DNA from: Pseudomonas putida
GTDB lineage: Bacteria > Pseudomonadota > Gammaproteobacteria > Pseudomonadales > Pseudomonadaceae
Length of the DNA: 64,000 nt
Assembly: GCF_009883635.2 (NCBI RefSeq)
Contig: NZ_CP026115.2
Location: 3,658,001 to 3,722,000 of the forward strand
Reading direction: 5' to 3'
The position numbers and the translations under genes are program-made. Under the pieces are notes generated by a model. That model saw only the letters and a program-made list of their open reading frames with translations. It had not been told where the DNA came from and did not search any database. Each line of letters starts with the position of its first letter. Position 1 is the first letter of the stretch. Below are positions 9,329-18,563 of this stretch, piece by piece.

Positions 9329-10027
9329 ATGGCTGTAGCCCAAAATGGGGAGTCTCGGTTCGATTATTACTGGCGCCAGCAGGGCGAATGGGTCGAGGAA
9401 CCCAACCAGCGGCGCGGTGGTGAAAGTGGCGTACAACGGCTGAACGATGGCAACGGCAAGGTGCTGTATGCCAAGCGTCAGGTCGGCCATATCTATCGCA
9501 GCCTGTTGCACCCATTCGGCAGGCCGACCGTATTGCGCGAGCTCGATGCACTGAACAGCTTCGAGCAACTGGGTGTGCGCGTGCCGCGCATCGTGTTTTG
9601 TGGTGCCGAGCGTGACCCCGAGCACCAATGGCGCGCGCTGTTGGTCAGTGAGGCGCTGGATGGCTTTGTCGAACTCGATACGTGGCACGCCGAAGGTGCG
9701 CGCGAGCGCTATCCTCAAGTTGTTCATGAACGCATGCTCAAGGACCTGGCCGACAACCTGGCGCGCATGCACCTGGGCCATTGGCAGCATGGCTGCCTGT
9801 ACGGCAAGCACGTCTTCATCAAGGTCATCGGCGAGGGTGAGCAGGCCCGCGTCGAAGTGGCCCTTCTGGACCTGGAAAAGTGCCGACGACGCATCAGCTG
9901 TCAGCGGGCTGCGGGTAACGACCTGCGTCAGCTGCGCCGCCACTCGTCGCTGAATGACACGGAATGGCAAACGCTGCTCTATTTTTACCAGATGGCGTTT
10001 GGCAGCGCTGTCAAAGGGTTAGGGTAA
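9329..10027 (+). CDS. LPS-core kinase-like protein (InaA/WapQ, KdkA/WaaP superfamily)
   Basis: The 232-aa protein has a kinase-like fold of the Kdo/heptose kinase group: an N-terminal VLYAKRQVGHIY (catalytic Lys), LADNLARMHLGHWQHGCLYGKHVFI (HGD-loop equivalent reading HGCLYGKHVF) and VALLDLEKCRRR (DFG-like DLE). Relatives WapQ and InaA phosphorylate inner-core heptose or respond to acid. AAGGGG precedes the ATG; an in-frame TTG just upstream is less likely. It works with the upstream methyltransferase in a ColR-controlled operon. Confidence 0.82.
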   Translation: MAVAQNGESRFDYYWRQQGEWVEEPNQRRGGESGVQRLNDGNGKVLYAKRQVGHIYRSLLHPFGRPTVLRELDALNSFEQLGVRVPRIVFCGAERDPEHQWRALLVSEALDGFVELDTWHAEGARERYPQVVHERMLKDLADNLARMHLGHWQHGCLYGKHVFIKVIGEGEQARVEVALLDLEKCRRRISCQRAAGNDLRQLRRHSSLNDTEWQTLLYFYQMAFGSAVKGLG

Positions 10028-10248
10028 TGAAACTAGAAATAGCTCGAGCTTTATTCCTGGTGGCTGGGTTGGCTGTGACCACGGCGGCGGTAGCTGCCTG
10101 GGAAGAGCCACGGCCTGTGGTGTTCAGCAAGGCAGACCAGTGCGCGGTGCCGCATGAGGTCAAGGCACAGCAGAACAAGGCCGAACCGGACCAGGACCTG
10201 CTGTTGTTCCTCTTCGGCATGCGCCAGGGGCTTCGGCCGTTTGGCTGA
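10027..10248 (+). CDS. Small secreted protein, third gene of the ColR-linked operon
   Basis: This is a 73-aa product whose ATG overlaps the stop of the kinase gene (TAATG), so it is translationally coupled. Residues 1-24 form a signal peptide (MKLEIARALFLVAGLAVTTA then AVAA), leaving a mature peptide of about 49 residues rich in Lys, Glu and Pro and ending in LLLFLFGMRQGLRPFG. One Cys is present. I do not recognise a domain. Position suggests an envelope role linked to LPS-core modification; KT2440 has, as I recall, a comparable third gene in this unit. Confidence 0.72.
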   Translation: MKLEIARALFLVAGLAVTTAAVAAWEEPRPVVFSKADQCAVPHEVKAQQNKAEPDQDLLLFLFGMRQGLRPFG

Positions 10249-10266
10249 TACAGCTCGAGCAAGATG

Positions 10267-10299
10267 AAGGCCTCGCAATCGCGAGGCCTTTGTTTTTTG
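10267..10299 (+). terminator. Rho-independent terminator of the ColR-linked operon
   Basis: Perfect 10-bp stem AAGGCCTCGC / GCGAGGCCTT with loop AATC, followed by TGTTTTTTG. It also lies just past the stop of the convergent mexW gene. Confidence 0.9.
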
Positions 10300-10308
10300 T
10301 AGGAGCGG

Positions 10309-13300
10309 TCATGCGGTAATTGGCTGCTTGGCCTCAGACTTGTGGGCCAGCAAGGTGTAGATACACGGCAGCACAAACAGGGTGAACAAGGTCCCGATCG
10401 ACATCCCGGTGGCAATCACCGTGCCGATATCGAACCGGCTCACCGCGCCGGCCCCGGTGGCCAGGATCAGCGGCACCATGCCGAACACCATCGCAGCCGT
10501 GGTCATCAGCACCGGCCGCAGGCGAATGGCGGCCGCTTCCTCGATGGCCTGGCGAACGCTCAAGCCCTTTTCCTCACGCAACTGGTTGGCGAACTCGACG
10601 ATCAGGATGCCGTGTTTGCTGATCAGCCCGATCAGCGTCACCAGCCCCACCTGGGTGTAGATGTTCATGCTGGATATGCCCAGGAACAGCGGTAGCAGCG
10701 CGCCACAGATCGACAATGGCACGGTCACCAGGATCACCAACGGGTCGCGGAAGCTCTCGAACTGCGCGGCCAGCACCAGGAAGATGATCGCCAGCGCCAG
10801 GCCGAAGGTCACCCACAGGGCGCTGCCTTCCTGCACGTACTGCCTGGCCGTCCCGGCATAGTCGAAGGCAAAGCCCTCCGGTGCTTCTTCCCGGGCGATG
10901 TCGCGCACCGTCTGCAGCGCCTCGCCGATGCTGACCATCGGCACCCCCTGGATGATCGCCGAGTTCAGCTGCTGGAACTGGTTGAGCTGGCGGGGGCGGG
11001 CTCGGTCACTGAGGGTGATCAGTGTCGACAAGGGCAGCAGCTGCCCTTGCTCGTTCTTCACGTAGTAGTTGTTCAACCAGCCGGCGTTGTCTCGATAGGG
11101 CCGCTCGACCTGGGCAATCACCTTGTAGCTGCGGCCTTCGAGGGTGAAACGGTTGATTTCCGCCTCGCCCAGCAGGGTGGCCAGGGTGCCGCCCAGGGTA
11201 TCCATGGAAACGCCCATCTGCGCCGCCTTGGCCCGGTCGATGTCGACCACCACTTCAGGCTTGTCGAAGGCCAGGTCGATGTCGAGGAAGGCGAACTTGC
11301 CCGATTCCTGCGCCCGTTGCTTGACCCGCTGGGCGACCTCCAGCAGGGCAGGGTAGTCACCGGCGGTATTGATCACGAACTGGAACGGCAGGCCCTCACC
11401 TGTGCCCGGCAGCGATGGCAGGTTGAAACCGAAGATCTGCAGCCCGCCAATCTGCTCGAGCTTGGCCTGCACCAGCGGCAGCAGCTCCATCTGCGTGCGC
11501 TGGCGTTCGTTCCAGGGCTTGAGCAGGAAGCCACCGATGCCGCTCTGTACGCCGTTGAAACCGTTGATCTGGAACGATGAGTAGTATTCGGGGAAGCTCT
11601 TGAACAGGGGCGTGAACTGGTCGGTGTAGGCGTTCAGGTAGTCGAGGTTGGCCGGCTGCGGCGAGCTGCTCATCATGAAGATGACGCCCTGGTCCTCGTT
11701 GGGCGCGAGCTCGTTCTGGGTGAACTTGAGCAGCACCGGGACCAGGCACAGGATGATCACGGCGAACACCAGCACCACCGGGCGGCTGTCGAGGGTGGCG
11801 TGCAGCAGGCGCTGGTAACGCACCTTGAGGCCTTCGAACAGCACGTCGAGCCGATGGGCCAGGCCACTGGGGTTCTGCTCCTGGCGCAGCAGCAGGGCGC
11901 ACATCATCGGTGACAGAGTCAGGGCGACGATGCCGGAGATCACCACCGCGCCAGCCAGGGTGAGGGCGAATTCCTTGAACAGCGCGCCGGTGAGCCCGGT
12001 AAGGAAACCGATGGGCGCGTACACCGCCGCCAGGGTAATGGTCATCGACACCACTGGCATGGCGATTTCCCGCGCGCCTTCCAGGGCGGCATCGAAGGGT
12101 GACTTGCCTTCCTCCATGTGCCGGTGGATGTTCTCCACCACCACGATGGCATCGTCCACCACCAGGCCGATGGCCAGCACCATCGCCAGCAGTGTCAGCA
12201 GGTTCAGCGAGTAGCCCATCATCTGCATGAAGAACAGCACACCGATCATCGACAGCGGGATGGTCACCACCGGGATCAGCACCGAGCGCAGGGCGCCGAG
12301 GAACAGGAACACCACCACGATGACGATCAGCACCGCTTCGCCCAGGGTCTTGATCACTTCGTCGATGGACGCCTGGATGAACAGCGTGGCGTCGTAGGCG
12401 ATCGATACCTTCAGCGCCGACGGCAGCTGGCTTTCCAGCTCCGGCATGATGCGCCGCACTTCCTTGATCACGTCCAGTGGGTTGGCCGCCGGGGTGGCTT
12501 TGATGCCGATGTAGACCGACGGCGTGCCATCGAACGAACTGACCGTGTCGTAGTTTTCCGCGCCCATTTCCACGCGCGCCACGTCACCCAGAAGCACCCT
12601 GCTGTCACCGGACACCTTGAGCGGCAGCGCGGCGAAGGCTTCGGCCGATTTCAGCTCGGTGCTGGCGTTGATGCTGGTGACCACGTACTCGCCCTTTACT
12701 TCGCCGGCGGCGGAGAGGAAGTTGTAGCGGCGTACGGCATTGGTCACGTCGGTGGCGGCAAGGCCGAAGCCGGCCAGCTTCACCGGGTCGATCCAGATGC
12801 GCATGGCGAACACCTGGTTGCCGAGGATTTCCGCTTCGGCCATGCCCGGCAGGGTGGCCAGCTTGGGTTGGATCACCCGTGACAGGTAGTCGGTGATCTG
12901 CGGGTTGCTCATCTCCTTGCTGTAGAAGCTGATGTACATCAGCGCCGAGGCGTCGGCGGCTTCCTTGCTCAGGACCGGGTCTTCAGAATCCTGCGGCAGC
13001 TGGTTACGCACCTCGTTGGCCTTGGCCAGCAGTTCGGTGAACAGGCGGTCGCTGTCGGCGCCGATGCGCGCGTAGATGGAGATCACCGAGAAGTTCTGGC
13101 GGCTGACCGAGGTCATGTAGTCGATGCCTTCGGCGCTGGCCAGGCTCTGTTGCAGCGGCTGGGTGATGTAGCCCTGAATGGTTTCGGCGTTGGCCCCGGG
13201 GTAGGCGGTGGTCACCGTGATCAGGGCGTTTTCCATTTTCGGGTATTGGCGGATCTGCAGCTTGTTCCAGGCCTGGAAGCCGAGCAGCAGGATCAGCAGG

Positions 13301-13353
13301 CTGACCACGCTGGCCAGCACCGGGCGGCGGATGAACGGGTCGGTGAACGCCAT
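10309..13353 (-). CDS. mexW: RND efflux permease, MexW-like
   Basis: The 1014-aa inner-membrane proton antiporter of the HAE-1 family starts MAFTDPFIRRPVLASVVSLL and has 12 membrane segments with two large periplasmic loops. Segment 4 contains GLVVDDAIVVVENIHRHME, with the paired Asp residues of proton translocation, and the C-terminal half has GLISKHGILIVEFANQLREE. The gene starts 13 bp after the membrane-fusion gene stop. No outer-membrane channel gene is present, as in P. aeruginosa MexVW, which uses OprM; that locus has, as I recall, the same neighbours (inaA-like on one side, imelysin genes on the other). Identity as MexW rests on family plus synteny. Confidence 0.85.
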   Translation of the reverse strand: MAFTDPFIRRPVLASVVSLLILLLGFQAWNKLQIRQYPKMENALITVTTAYPGANAETIQGYITQPLQQSLASAEGIDYMTSVSRQNFSVISIYARIGADSDRLFTELLAKANEVRNQLPQDSEDPVLSKEAADASALMYISFYSKEMSNPQITDYLSRVIQPKLATLPGMAEAEILGNQVFAMRIWIDPVKLAGFGLAATDVTNAVRRYNFLSAAGEVKGEYVVTSINASTELKSAEAFAALPLKVSGDSRVLLGDVARVEMGAENYDTVSSFDGTPSVYIGIKATPAANPLDVIKEVRRIMPELESQLPSALKVSIAYDATLFIQASIDEVIKTLGEAVLIVIVVVFLFLGALRSVLIPVVTIPLSMIGVLFFMQMMGYSLNLLTLLAMVLAIGLVVDDAIVVVENIHRHMEEGKSPFDAALEGAREIAMPVVSMTITLAAVYAPIGFLTGLTGALFKEFALTLAGAVVISGIVALTLSPMMCALLLRQEQNPSGLAHRLDVLFEGLKVRYQRLLHATLDSRPVVLVFAVIILCLVPVLLKFTQNELAPNEDQGVIFMMSSSPQPANLDYLNAYTDQFTPLFKSFPEYYSSFQINGFNGVQSGIGGFLLKPWNERQRTQMELLPLVQAKLEQIGGLQIFGFNLPSLPGTGEGLPFQFVINTAGDYPALLEVAQRVKQRAQESGKFAFLDIDLAFDKPEVVVDIDRAKAAQMGVSMDTLGGTLATLLGEAEINRFTLEGRSYKVIAQVERPYRDNAGWLNNYYVKNEQGQLLPLSTLITLSDRARPRQLNQFQQLNSAIIQGVPMVSIGEALQTVRDIAREEAPEGFAFDYAGTARQYVQEGSALWVTFGLALAIIFLVLAAQFESFRDPLVILVTVPLSICGALLPLFLGISSMNIYTQVGLVTLIGLISKHGILIVEFANQLREEKGLSVRQAIEEAAAIRLRPVLMTTAAMVFGMVPLILATGAGAVSRFDIGTVIATGMSIGTLFTLFVLPCIYTLLAHKSEAKQPITA

Positions 13354-13366
13354 GCCTGCCTCCTGC

Positions 13367-14515
13367 TCAGTCGGTGCGCGGGGCGCCCTGTTCGGGCTTG
13401 AGCGCGCTGTCCTGGCCGATGCGGATGGTCGCGCCCGGGGTCAGCTTGAGCTGCCCGGCGGTGACCACCTGTTCACCGGCCTTGAGGCCCTTGCTGACCA
13501 CCACCACGCCATCGCGGCGTTCGCCGGTCTGTACCGTGCGTTGCTCGGCGGTAAGTTGCGGCTGGCCCTTGTCGTCGTTTTCCGGGTTGCCGTCCTTGTC
13601 CTTCTTCGGCGTGGCGACGTACACCGAGTTACCGTACAGGGTGTAGGTGATGGCGCTTTCCGGCACCACCACCTGGGGCTGCGGGTCGGGCAGCAGGATC
13701 AGCAGGTTGGCGAACATGCCGGGCAACAGCTTGTCGTCCGGATTGGCCAATGTCGCGCGTACCAGCAGGTTGCGTGTGTTCTCATCGACCTTGGGGTTGA
13801 TCGCGCTGAGGCTGGCCGGGAAGGTCTGGCCGGGGTAGGCGGCCACCTGCACGAGCACCTGCTGGCCGAGGCTCAGGTGCGGCAAGGCCTGTTCCGGCAC
13901 GTTGAAGTCGACATACAGGCTGGAGAGGTCCTGCAGGGTGGCGATCACCGTGCCGGCGGCCAGGTACTGGCCAATGTCCACCTGGCGGATGCCGATGGTG
14001 CCATTGAACGGCGCGTTGATGCTTTTCTTGATCTTCTGCGCCTTGAGCTGTTCGACCACAGCCTGATTGCGCCGGTACTGGGAGGTCAGGCGATCGAACT
14101 CGCCGCGGGAGATGGCGGCATCGCCGACCAGCTGGCTGCCGCGGCCGAAGTCGACCTTGGCCAGCCCCAGGTCGGCCTGGGCGGTGCCGAGCAGGGCGGT
14201 TTCCTGGTCGTCGTTGAGCTTGAGCAGCGGTTGCCCGGCTTTGACCTTCTGCCCGGAGTCGAAGTACAAGGCCTTGACGATGCCTTCCACTTCCAGGCTC
14301 AGCTCGACGCCTTGCAGGGCCTTGAGGCTGCCTACGGCAGGCAGGCGCTCCTGCCACTGGCGCTGTTCGGCCGGGGCGGCGGCAACGGTGATGGGCGGCC
14401 GTGGGGCGGAGAACACCTGGATCTGTTTGTAGATCGAGAAGCCCTTGTAGCCCCCCAGGGCCAGCACGATCAGCAGAACGACGGCCAACATGATGAGCAT
14501 GCGGCGGCGTAGCAT
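13367..14515 (-). CDS. mexV: RND periplasmic adaptor (membrane-fusion protein), MexV-like
   Basis: The 382-aa protein has an N-terminal membrane anchor (LIMLAVVLLIVLALGGYKGF), two halves of a lipoyl/barrel-sandwich domain around an alpha-hairpin (KALYFDSGQKVKAGQPLLKL, later INAPFNGTIGIRQVDIGQYL), and a C-terminal beta-barrel region. It links the RND pump to an outer-membrane channel. AAGGAA lies nine bases before the ATG at 14515. It is first in a two-gene unit with mexW. No divergent repressor is adjacent. Confidence 0.87.
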   Translation of the reverse strand: MLRRRMLIMLAVVLLIVLALGGYKGFSIYKQIQVFSAPRPPITVAAAPAEQRQWQERLPAVGSLKALQGVELSLEVEGIVKALYFDSGQKVKAGQPLLKLNDDQETALLGTAQADLGLAKVDFGRGSQLVGDAAISRGEFDRLTSQYRRNQAVVEQLKAQKIKKSINAPFNGTIGIRQVDIGQYLAAGTVIATLQDLSSLYVDFNVPEQALPHLSLGQQVLVQVAAYPGQTFPASLSAINPKVDENTRNLLVRATLANPDDKLLPGMFANLLILLPDPQPQVVVPESAITYTLYGNSVYVATPKKDKDGNPENDDKGQPQLTAEQRTVQTGERRDGVVVVSKGLKAGEQVVTAGQLKLTPGATIRIGQDSALKPEQGAPRTD

Positions 14516-14625
14516 AGGTCCGGTTCCTTGGATGCGTGGTTGTTATTCGTTTTGACACGACAACGGGCGATCCTGCCCACGTGCGGATGGGGGAAGTATT
14601 GCAGAAGGAGAGGAGATTGCCTGTG

Positions 14626-14723
14626 CCGGCCTCTTCGCGGGGCAAGCCCGCTCCTACAGGTACAGCGCGAACCCAAGCATCATGGGTCTCTTGTAGGAGC
14701 GGGCTTGTCCCGCGAAAGGGCCG
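14626..14723. repeat. Inverted REP pair (BIME-like)
   Basis: Two near-perfect inverted arms (14626-14658 and 14692-14723) share the core GTAGGAGCGGGCTTG and CCGCGAA. The second arm abuts the stop codon of the DUF1513 gene. It fills most of the 208-bp gap before mexV and otherwise holds only the mexV promoter region. Confidence 0.9.
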
Positions 14724-15821
14724 TCAAGCCAGGTGCAGGTGGTTATCCCAGAACCCGGACGGCAGGTCCAGCGGTTGCCCGATCAGTTCGGCCTTGCGGC
14801 AGTTGTAGAAGCGGCAACGGCCCTGCCCGGAGGTAACGACGAAACCATCCTTGACCGCCCCGACCCCGGCGCAGTCGGGCATCGGCGCATCGAGCTTCAC
14901 CGCACCGCTGTCCAGGTCCCAGACGAACAGGCGGTTGGCCCGCGGCGCGGTCAGGGCCACCAGGCGCAGGTCGCTGTGGATGGCGACACTGGCGGTGTAC
15001 TGGGCCATCGATTGCAGCTGGCGCTCCGGTACCGGGAAGGCCTTGAACGGCTCGCCCGGGCGCTTGATCGCCAGCAGCTCGGCGGTCTCGTCGGCAGCGC
15101 CCATGAACTGCTGGCAGGCGGCGATGGTGCCATCGTCGCCCACCGCCAGGTGGCGCACGCTGTTCATCTGCTGGGCCAGGGTTTCCTTGCTCAGCAGGGT
15201 GCCGTCGCGCTGCATCAGCACCAGGCTGGGCTCCATGGCATTGAGGTTCATCTCGACCCGGCTCTCGGCCTCGGTGCGGATACCGCCGTTGGCCACGATC
15301 AGGGTTTCGCCATCCGGCAGCCAGGCCACTTCATGGGGGCCGATGCCGTGGGTCGGGATCTCGCCGGTGTGCACCAGGCGTTCACCCTCGAAGCGGTACA
15401 CGCCGAGCACGCCACGGCCTGGGTCGGTGGTGTCGTTCTCGGTGGCATACAGCCATTCGCCAGCCTTGTGGATCACCGCATGGCCATAGAAGTGCCGGTT
15501 CGGTTGCGAGGTGACGGTCTGCAGCAGGCGCCCGTCGCGCAGGTCGACCAGGTAGCTTTCGGTACCGGGTCGGCGGGCGACGAACAGGGCGATCGGCAGC
15601 TCTGGGTGGTTGATGATGGCATGGCAACGCTGGGCAACCTGGGTGCTGAACACCTGGGTGCCGTCCAGGCGGAACCCGACCGCATAGTGCTTGCCGTCGC
15701 CATCGTCCCGCGCCGACAGCAGCAAGGGTTCGCTGCCTTTGTTGCGGAACAGGCTCCAACCGCCCAGGGTCAGGGCGCTGAGCAATACGCTACCGAGTTT
15801 GAGGGCCTGGCGTCGCAGCAT
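14724..15821 (-). CDS. DUF1513 domain protein of the imelysin iron locus
   Basis: The 365-aa product begins with a possible twin-arginine signal (MLRRQALKLGSVLLSALTLG) and continues as a beta-propeller-like protein with repeated GxxWLxATEND and VAWLPDGETLIVANGG segments. DUF1513 proteins are almost always encoded beside imelysins and di-heme oxidoreductases and are presumed periplasmic partners in iron handling. It starts 2 bp after the imelysin-like gene stop, so it is the last gene of that transcript. The biochemical role is unknown. Confidence 0.82.
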   Translation of the reverse strand: MLRRQALKLGSVLLSALTLGGWSLFRNKGSEPLLLSARDDGDGKHYAVGFRLDGTQVFSTQVAQRCHAIINHPELPIALFVARRPGTESYLVDLRDGRLLQTVTSQPNRHFYGHAVIHKAGEWLYATENDTTDPGRGVLGVYRFEGERLVHTGEIPTHGIGPHEVAWLPDGETLIVANGGIRTEAESRVEMNLNAMEPSLVLMQRDGTLLSKETLAQQMNSVRHLAVGDDGTIAACQQFMGAADETAELLAIKRPGEPFKAFPVPERQLQSMAQYTASVAIHSDLRLVALTAPRANRLFVWDLDSGAVKLDAPMPDCAGVGAVKDGFVVTSGQGRCRFYNCRKAELIGQPLDLPSGFWDNHLHLA

Positions 15822-15823
15822 GA

Positions 15824-16888
15824 TCAGTCACCGTCGTTGGCATTGAAGCCCAGCTGGATGTTCAGCGCCTTGGCCAGGTCGCCTTCGTGCAGGCGGTGGA
15901 CGACGTTGAGGGCATCGTAAATCTGGTTGAGGGTCTGCTGCCCGGCGTCGTCGGCCAGCAGCTCGCCGAGGGTCTTCTGGTTGTGGGCCAGCAGTTTGAG
16001 CGCCGTAGCGTAGGCGTCGTCGATCTTCTGCGCCAGGGCTTTCTGATCGCTGGGCAGCAGGCCGCGCAGGCCCTGGTTGTCGACCCCGACCCACACCGCC
16101 TGGGCGGCCTTGAGGGTGGCTTCCAGGCTCTTCATCGAGGAATGGCTGCGCCAGGCTTCGGCCTGCAGCGGCTGCGGGATGCCCTTGCTCTGGCGACCCA
16201 TCGGTGCACCCAGCTTCTTCTTCAGGGTGTCCAGGGCGGTGACCTGGGAGCGCAGCAGGTCGGCGATCGCCTCGTGGGAGTCGGCGTAGCGCTGGTTGGG
16301 GAACTTGGTCATCTGCGACAGCATGCCGTCGGTGCTGTTCCAGCCCTTGAGAATCTCCTCGGCCAGGACCTTCTGGTGTTCGCCGATGGCGACCAGCAGC
16401 GGGCAGTAGCGGGCTTTCTGCTCGGCCGTGGCGATGTCCGGCTTGCTGTCGAAGAGGATGTACTCGTAAGCCGACAGGCCGCGTACCACGACGCTGGCCT
16501 TGCCCAGGGCGGCGGCATCGACCGGCTTGTCGCCGTTGACCAGCTGCTCGACCTGGCGGCCGACCAGGTTCTTCTTGTCAGGCCAGAACTGTACCTGCCA
16601 GGCGCGGTTGCCTTCGGCCAGCGGGCCGACCAGCAGCGGTTGCAGTTCGGCCCAGGCTTTCTGCGCATTGAGGAAGTCGGCGCGTGCGGTGTCCAGGCTT
16701 TCCTTGCCTTCACAGTAGGCCAGGGCGCTGGCGGCCAGCTGGCGGTCGGCTTCGACCCAGCGGCTGTAGGTCGGCAGGATCACCTGCTTGGCGATGGCTG
16801 CGGAAGTCACCGCCTGCGGGTCCTGCGGCGAGCAGGCACCCAGGGCGAGTGCGGCGAGGCTGGTGAACAACAGTTTGGGTCGGAACAT
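15824..16888 (-). CDS. Imelysin-family lipoprotein with degenerate metal motif
   Basis: The 354-aa lipoprotein has a signal ending in the lipobox LGAC (MFRPKLLFTSLAALALGAC) and an all-helical imelysin (peptidase M75 family) body. The family's GxHxxE metal motif appears here as GLSAYEYIL: Ser replaces the His, while the Glu is kept. In the paralogue at 18564-19901 the motif is intact. A peptidase or metal-binding role like IcmP is therefore doubtful, and a structural or accessory role in periplasmic iron uptake is more likely. It lies between the di-heme oxidoreductase and DUF1513 genes in one operon. Confidence 0.83.
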   Translation of the reverse strand: MFRPKLLFTSLAALALGACSPQDPQAVTSAAIAKQVILPTYSRWVEADRQLAASALAYCEGKESLDTARADFLNAQKAWAELQPLLVGPLAEGNRAWQVQFWPDKKNLVGRQVEQLVNGDKPVDAAALGKASVVVRGLSAYEYILFDSKPDIATAEQKARYCPLLVAIGEHQKVLAEEILKGWNSTDGMLSQMTKFPNQRYADSHEAIADLLRSQVTALDTLKKKLGAPMGRQSKGIPQPLQAEAWRSHSSMKSLEATLKAAQAVWVGVDNQGLRGLLPSDQKALAQKIDDAYATALKLLAHNQKTLGELLADDAGQQTLNQIYDALNVVHRLHEGDLAKALNIQLGFNANDGD

Positions 16889-16907
16889 GCCCGGCTCCTT
16901 GCGCGTT

Positions 16908-18335
16908 TTAAAGTGAGTTCAGGAAAGCCAGCAACGCGGCGCGCTGCTCGGCATTGAAGGTCAAGACATGGTCGCGCGCCGACTGGGCTTCGCCGCCGTG
17001 CCAGAGCACGGCTTCGAGCAGGTTGCGGGCGCGGCCGTCGTGCAGGTACTGGGTGTGGCCACTGACGGTTTCGGTCAGGCCGATGCCCCACAGCGGCGGG
17101 GTACGCCAGTCCTGGCCGTTGGCGGCGAATTCGGTGCGCTCGTCGGCCAGGCCTGGGCCCATGTCGTGCAGCAGCAGGTCGCTGTAGGGGCGGATCACCT
17201 GGTTGGCCAGCTCCGCTTCGGCGGTGTTGGCAGCGGTGGTGAACTGCGGGATATGGCAGGCCTGGCAACCGGCCTGGAAGAACAGGTTCTTGCCGGCCAG
17301 CACTTGCGGCGCGCCAACGTCACGACGGGCAGGCACGCCAAGGTTGCGGGTGTAGAAGGTGACCAGGCGCAGGATGTTATCGCTGACTTCCTTCTCGTCG
17401 CCTGCGCCGTCGCCATTGGGCGCGGCCAGGCAGTCGACCTGGGCCGGGGTGCAGTCGTCCTTCGGCTGCAAGGTGCTGGTCAGGCCCATGTCACCGTTGA
17501 AGGCATGCACGTTCTGCTGGTTGACGTTGGGCTGCCCGGCCTTCCAGCCGAAGCGGCCGATCACGGTCTTGCCCAGGGCGTCGTCCCAGACCCTGTTGGC
17601 GCGGCCGCGGATACCGTCATGGTTGCGGTCGTCCGGGTCTTCGTTGGCCAGGATGTCGGCCTCGGGGATGGCTTCGAGCAGGCCCAGGCCGATCATCGGC
17701 GGGGCGATGCGGGCCGAGAAGCGCGTGTCGGGGTGCATGGGGCCGTAGCCGAGCTGGGTGATCTGCAGGGTCGGGCGGCGCAGCTCGACCGGGTGGCCGT
17801 CCTTGAAAGTGACGGTCTGGGTGGTGTAGTTCACCCGCACTTTGCCCTCTGGCACCACGCCAGGGATGGCCATGTCCTGCAGCTGGGTGCCGTAGGCGGG
17901 TTCGGGGACCACGCCCAGGCGCTCGATCTCCTTGGCCAGGTAAGGCTGATCGGGGATCGACAGGCGCACCAGCATGCCCACGGCATTGCTGTCGCCCGGC
18001 TCCGGCGGGTGCCCGCGGCCGTCGCGCACGTGGCAGTTCTGGCAGGCCGTGGTGTTGAACAACGGGCCCAGGCCGTCACGCGCGGTAGTGGTGGACGGGG
18101 CGATCACCCAAGGGCTGCGGAAGAAGCTGTTGCCCACGGCGAAGTCCAGGCGCCGCTCGGCCGAGAGGTTGGCCGATGGCAGGGAGAATGCCTTGCGGTC
18201 ATCGCGCTGGACCGTTGCCTGGCCGCCAGACAGCGCTTCACCGGGCTCGGCCTGGGTGAAACGCGGGGCGTCGTCACAGGCGGCAAGGGCGAGGGCCAGC
18301 AGCAGAGGGGAGAGTCGGGACAGCGACGAGGACAT
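16908..18335 (-). CDS. Di-heme oxidoreductase lipoprotein (c-type, imelysin locus)
   Basis: The 475-aa product has a lipoprotein signal (LLLALALAAC) and two CxxCH haem c sites: TTACQNCHVRDGRG near residue 90 and AGCQACHIPQFTT near residue 355. Between them is the family motif region GRFGWKAGQPNVNQQN. Such proteins belong to the di-heme peroxidase-like family that accompanies imelysins, and may change the redox state of iron in the periplasm. It begins its own unit: a terminator (18516-18543) separates it from the upstream imelysin gene, so it either has a separate promoter or is reached by read-through. Confidence 0.85.
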   Translation of the reverse strand: MSSSLSRLSPLLLALALAACDDAPRFTQAEPGEALSGGQATVQRDDRKAFSLPSANLSAERRLDFAVGNSFFRSPWVIAPSTTTARDGLGPLFNTTACQNCHVRDGRGHPPEPGDSNAVGMLVRLSIPDQPYLAKEIERLGVVPEPAYGTQLQDMAIPGVVPEGKVRVNYTTQTVTFKDGHPVELRRPTLQITQLGYGPMHPDTRFSARIAPPMIGLGLLEAIPEADILANEDPDDRNHDGIRGRANRVWDDALGKTVIGRFGWKAGQPNVNQQNVHAFNGDMGLTSTLQPKDDCTPAQVDCLAAPNGDGAGDEKEVSDNILRLVTFYTRNLGVPARRDVGAPQVLAGKNLFFQAGCQACHIPQFTTAANTAEAELANQVIRPYSDLLLHDMGPGLADERTEFAANGQDWRTPPLWGIGLTETVSGHTQYLHDGRARNLLEAVLWHGGEAQSARDHVLTFNAEQRAALLAFLNSL

Positions 18336-18458
18336 GCAAAATCCTGGGCGTGGACGAAAAATCGGCGTGCAAGCTTAGCAGGACGGCGTTATTTGAATAA
18401 GAGCAATTTGCAATTACCCGGGTGAAAAGGATGTGAATTGCCAGCATTTTCATGTGCT

Positions 18459-18495
18459 GCACCGGCCCTTTCGCGGGCAAGCCCGCTCCCACAGG
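18459..18495. repeat. Single REP element
   Basis: CACCGGCCCTTTCGCGGG followed by CAAGCCCGCTCCCACAGG matches one arm of the REP pairs elsewhere in the window. Confidence 0.75.
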
Positions 18496-18515
18496 ATCGC
18501 GTAAAGGCCGGGATA

Positions 18516-18543
18516 GAAAAAAGGCGACCCGAAGGCCGCCTCT
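18516..18543 (-). terminator. Terminator after the imelysin (IcmP-like) gene
   Basis: On the minus strand GGCGGCC-TTCG-GGTCGCC is followed by TTTTTTCT. The UUCG tetraloop and U-tract make a convincing intrinsic terminator 20 bp after the gene stop. Confidence 0.85.
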
Positions 18544-18563
18544 TTGTGAACCGAAACTGTCGA

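Noticed and set aside
18378..18420. AT-rich palindromic stretch before the di-heme gene as a second Fur box
   Set aside because: The best alignment gives only about 9 of 19 matches, near background; not enough to call.
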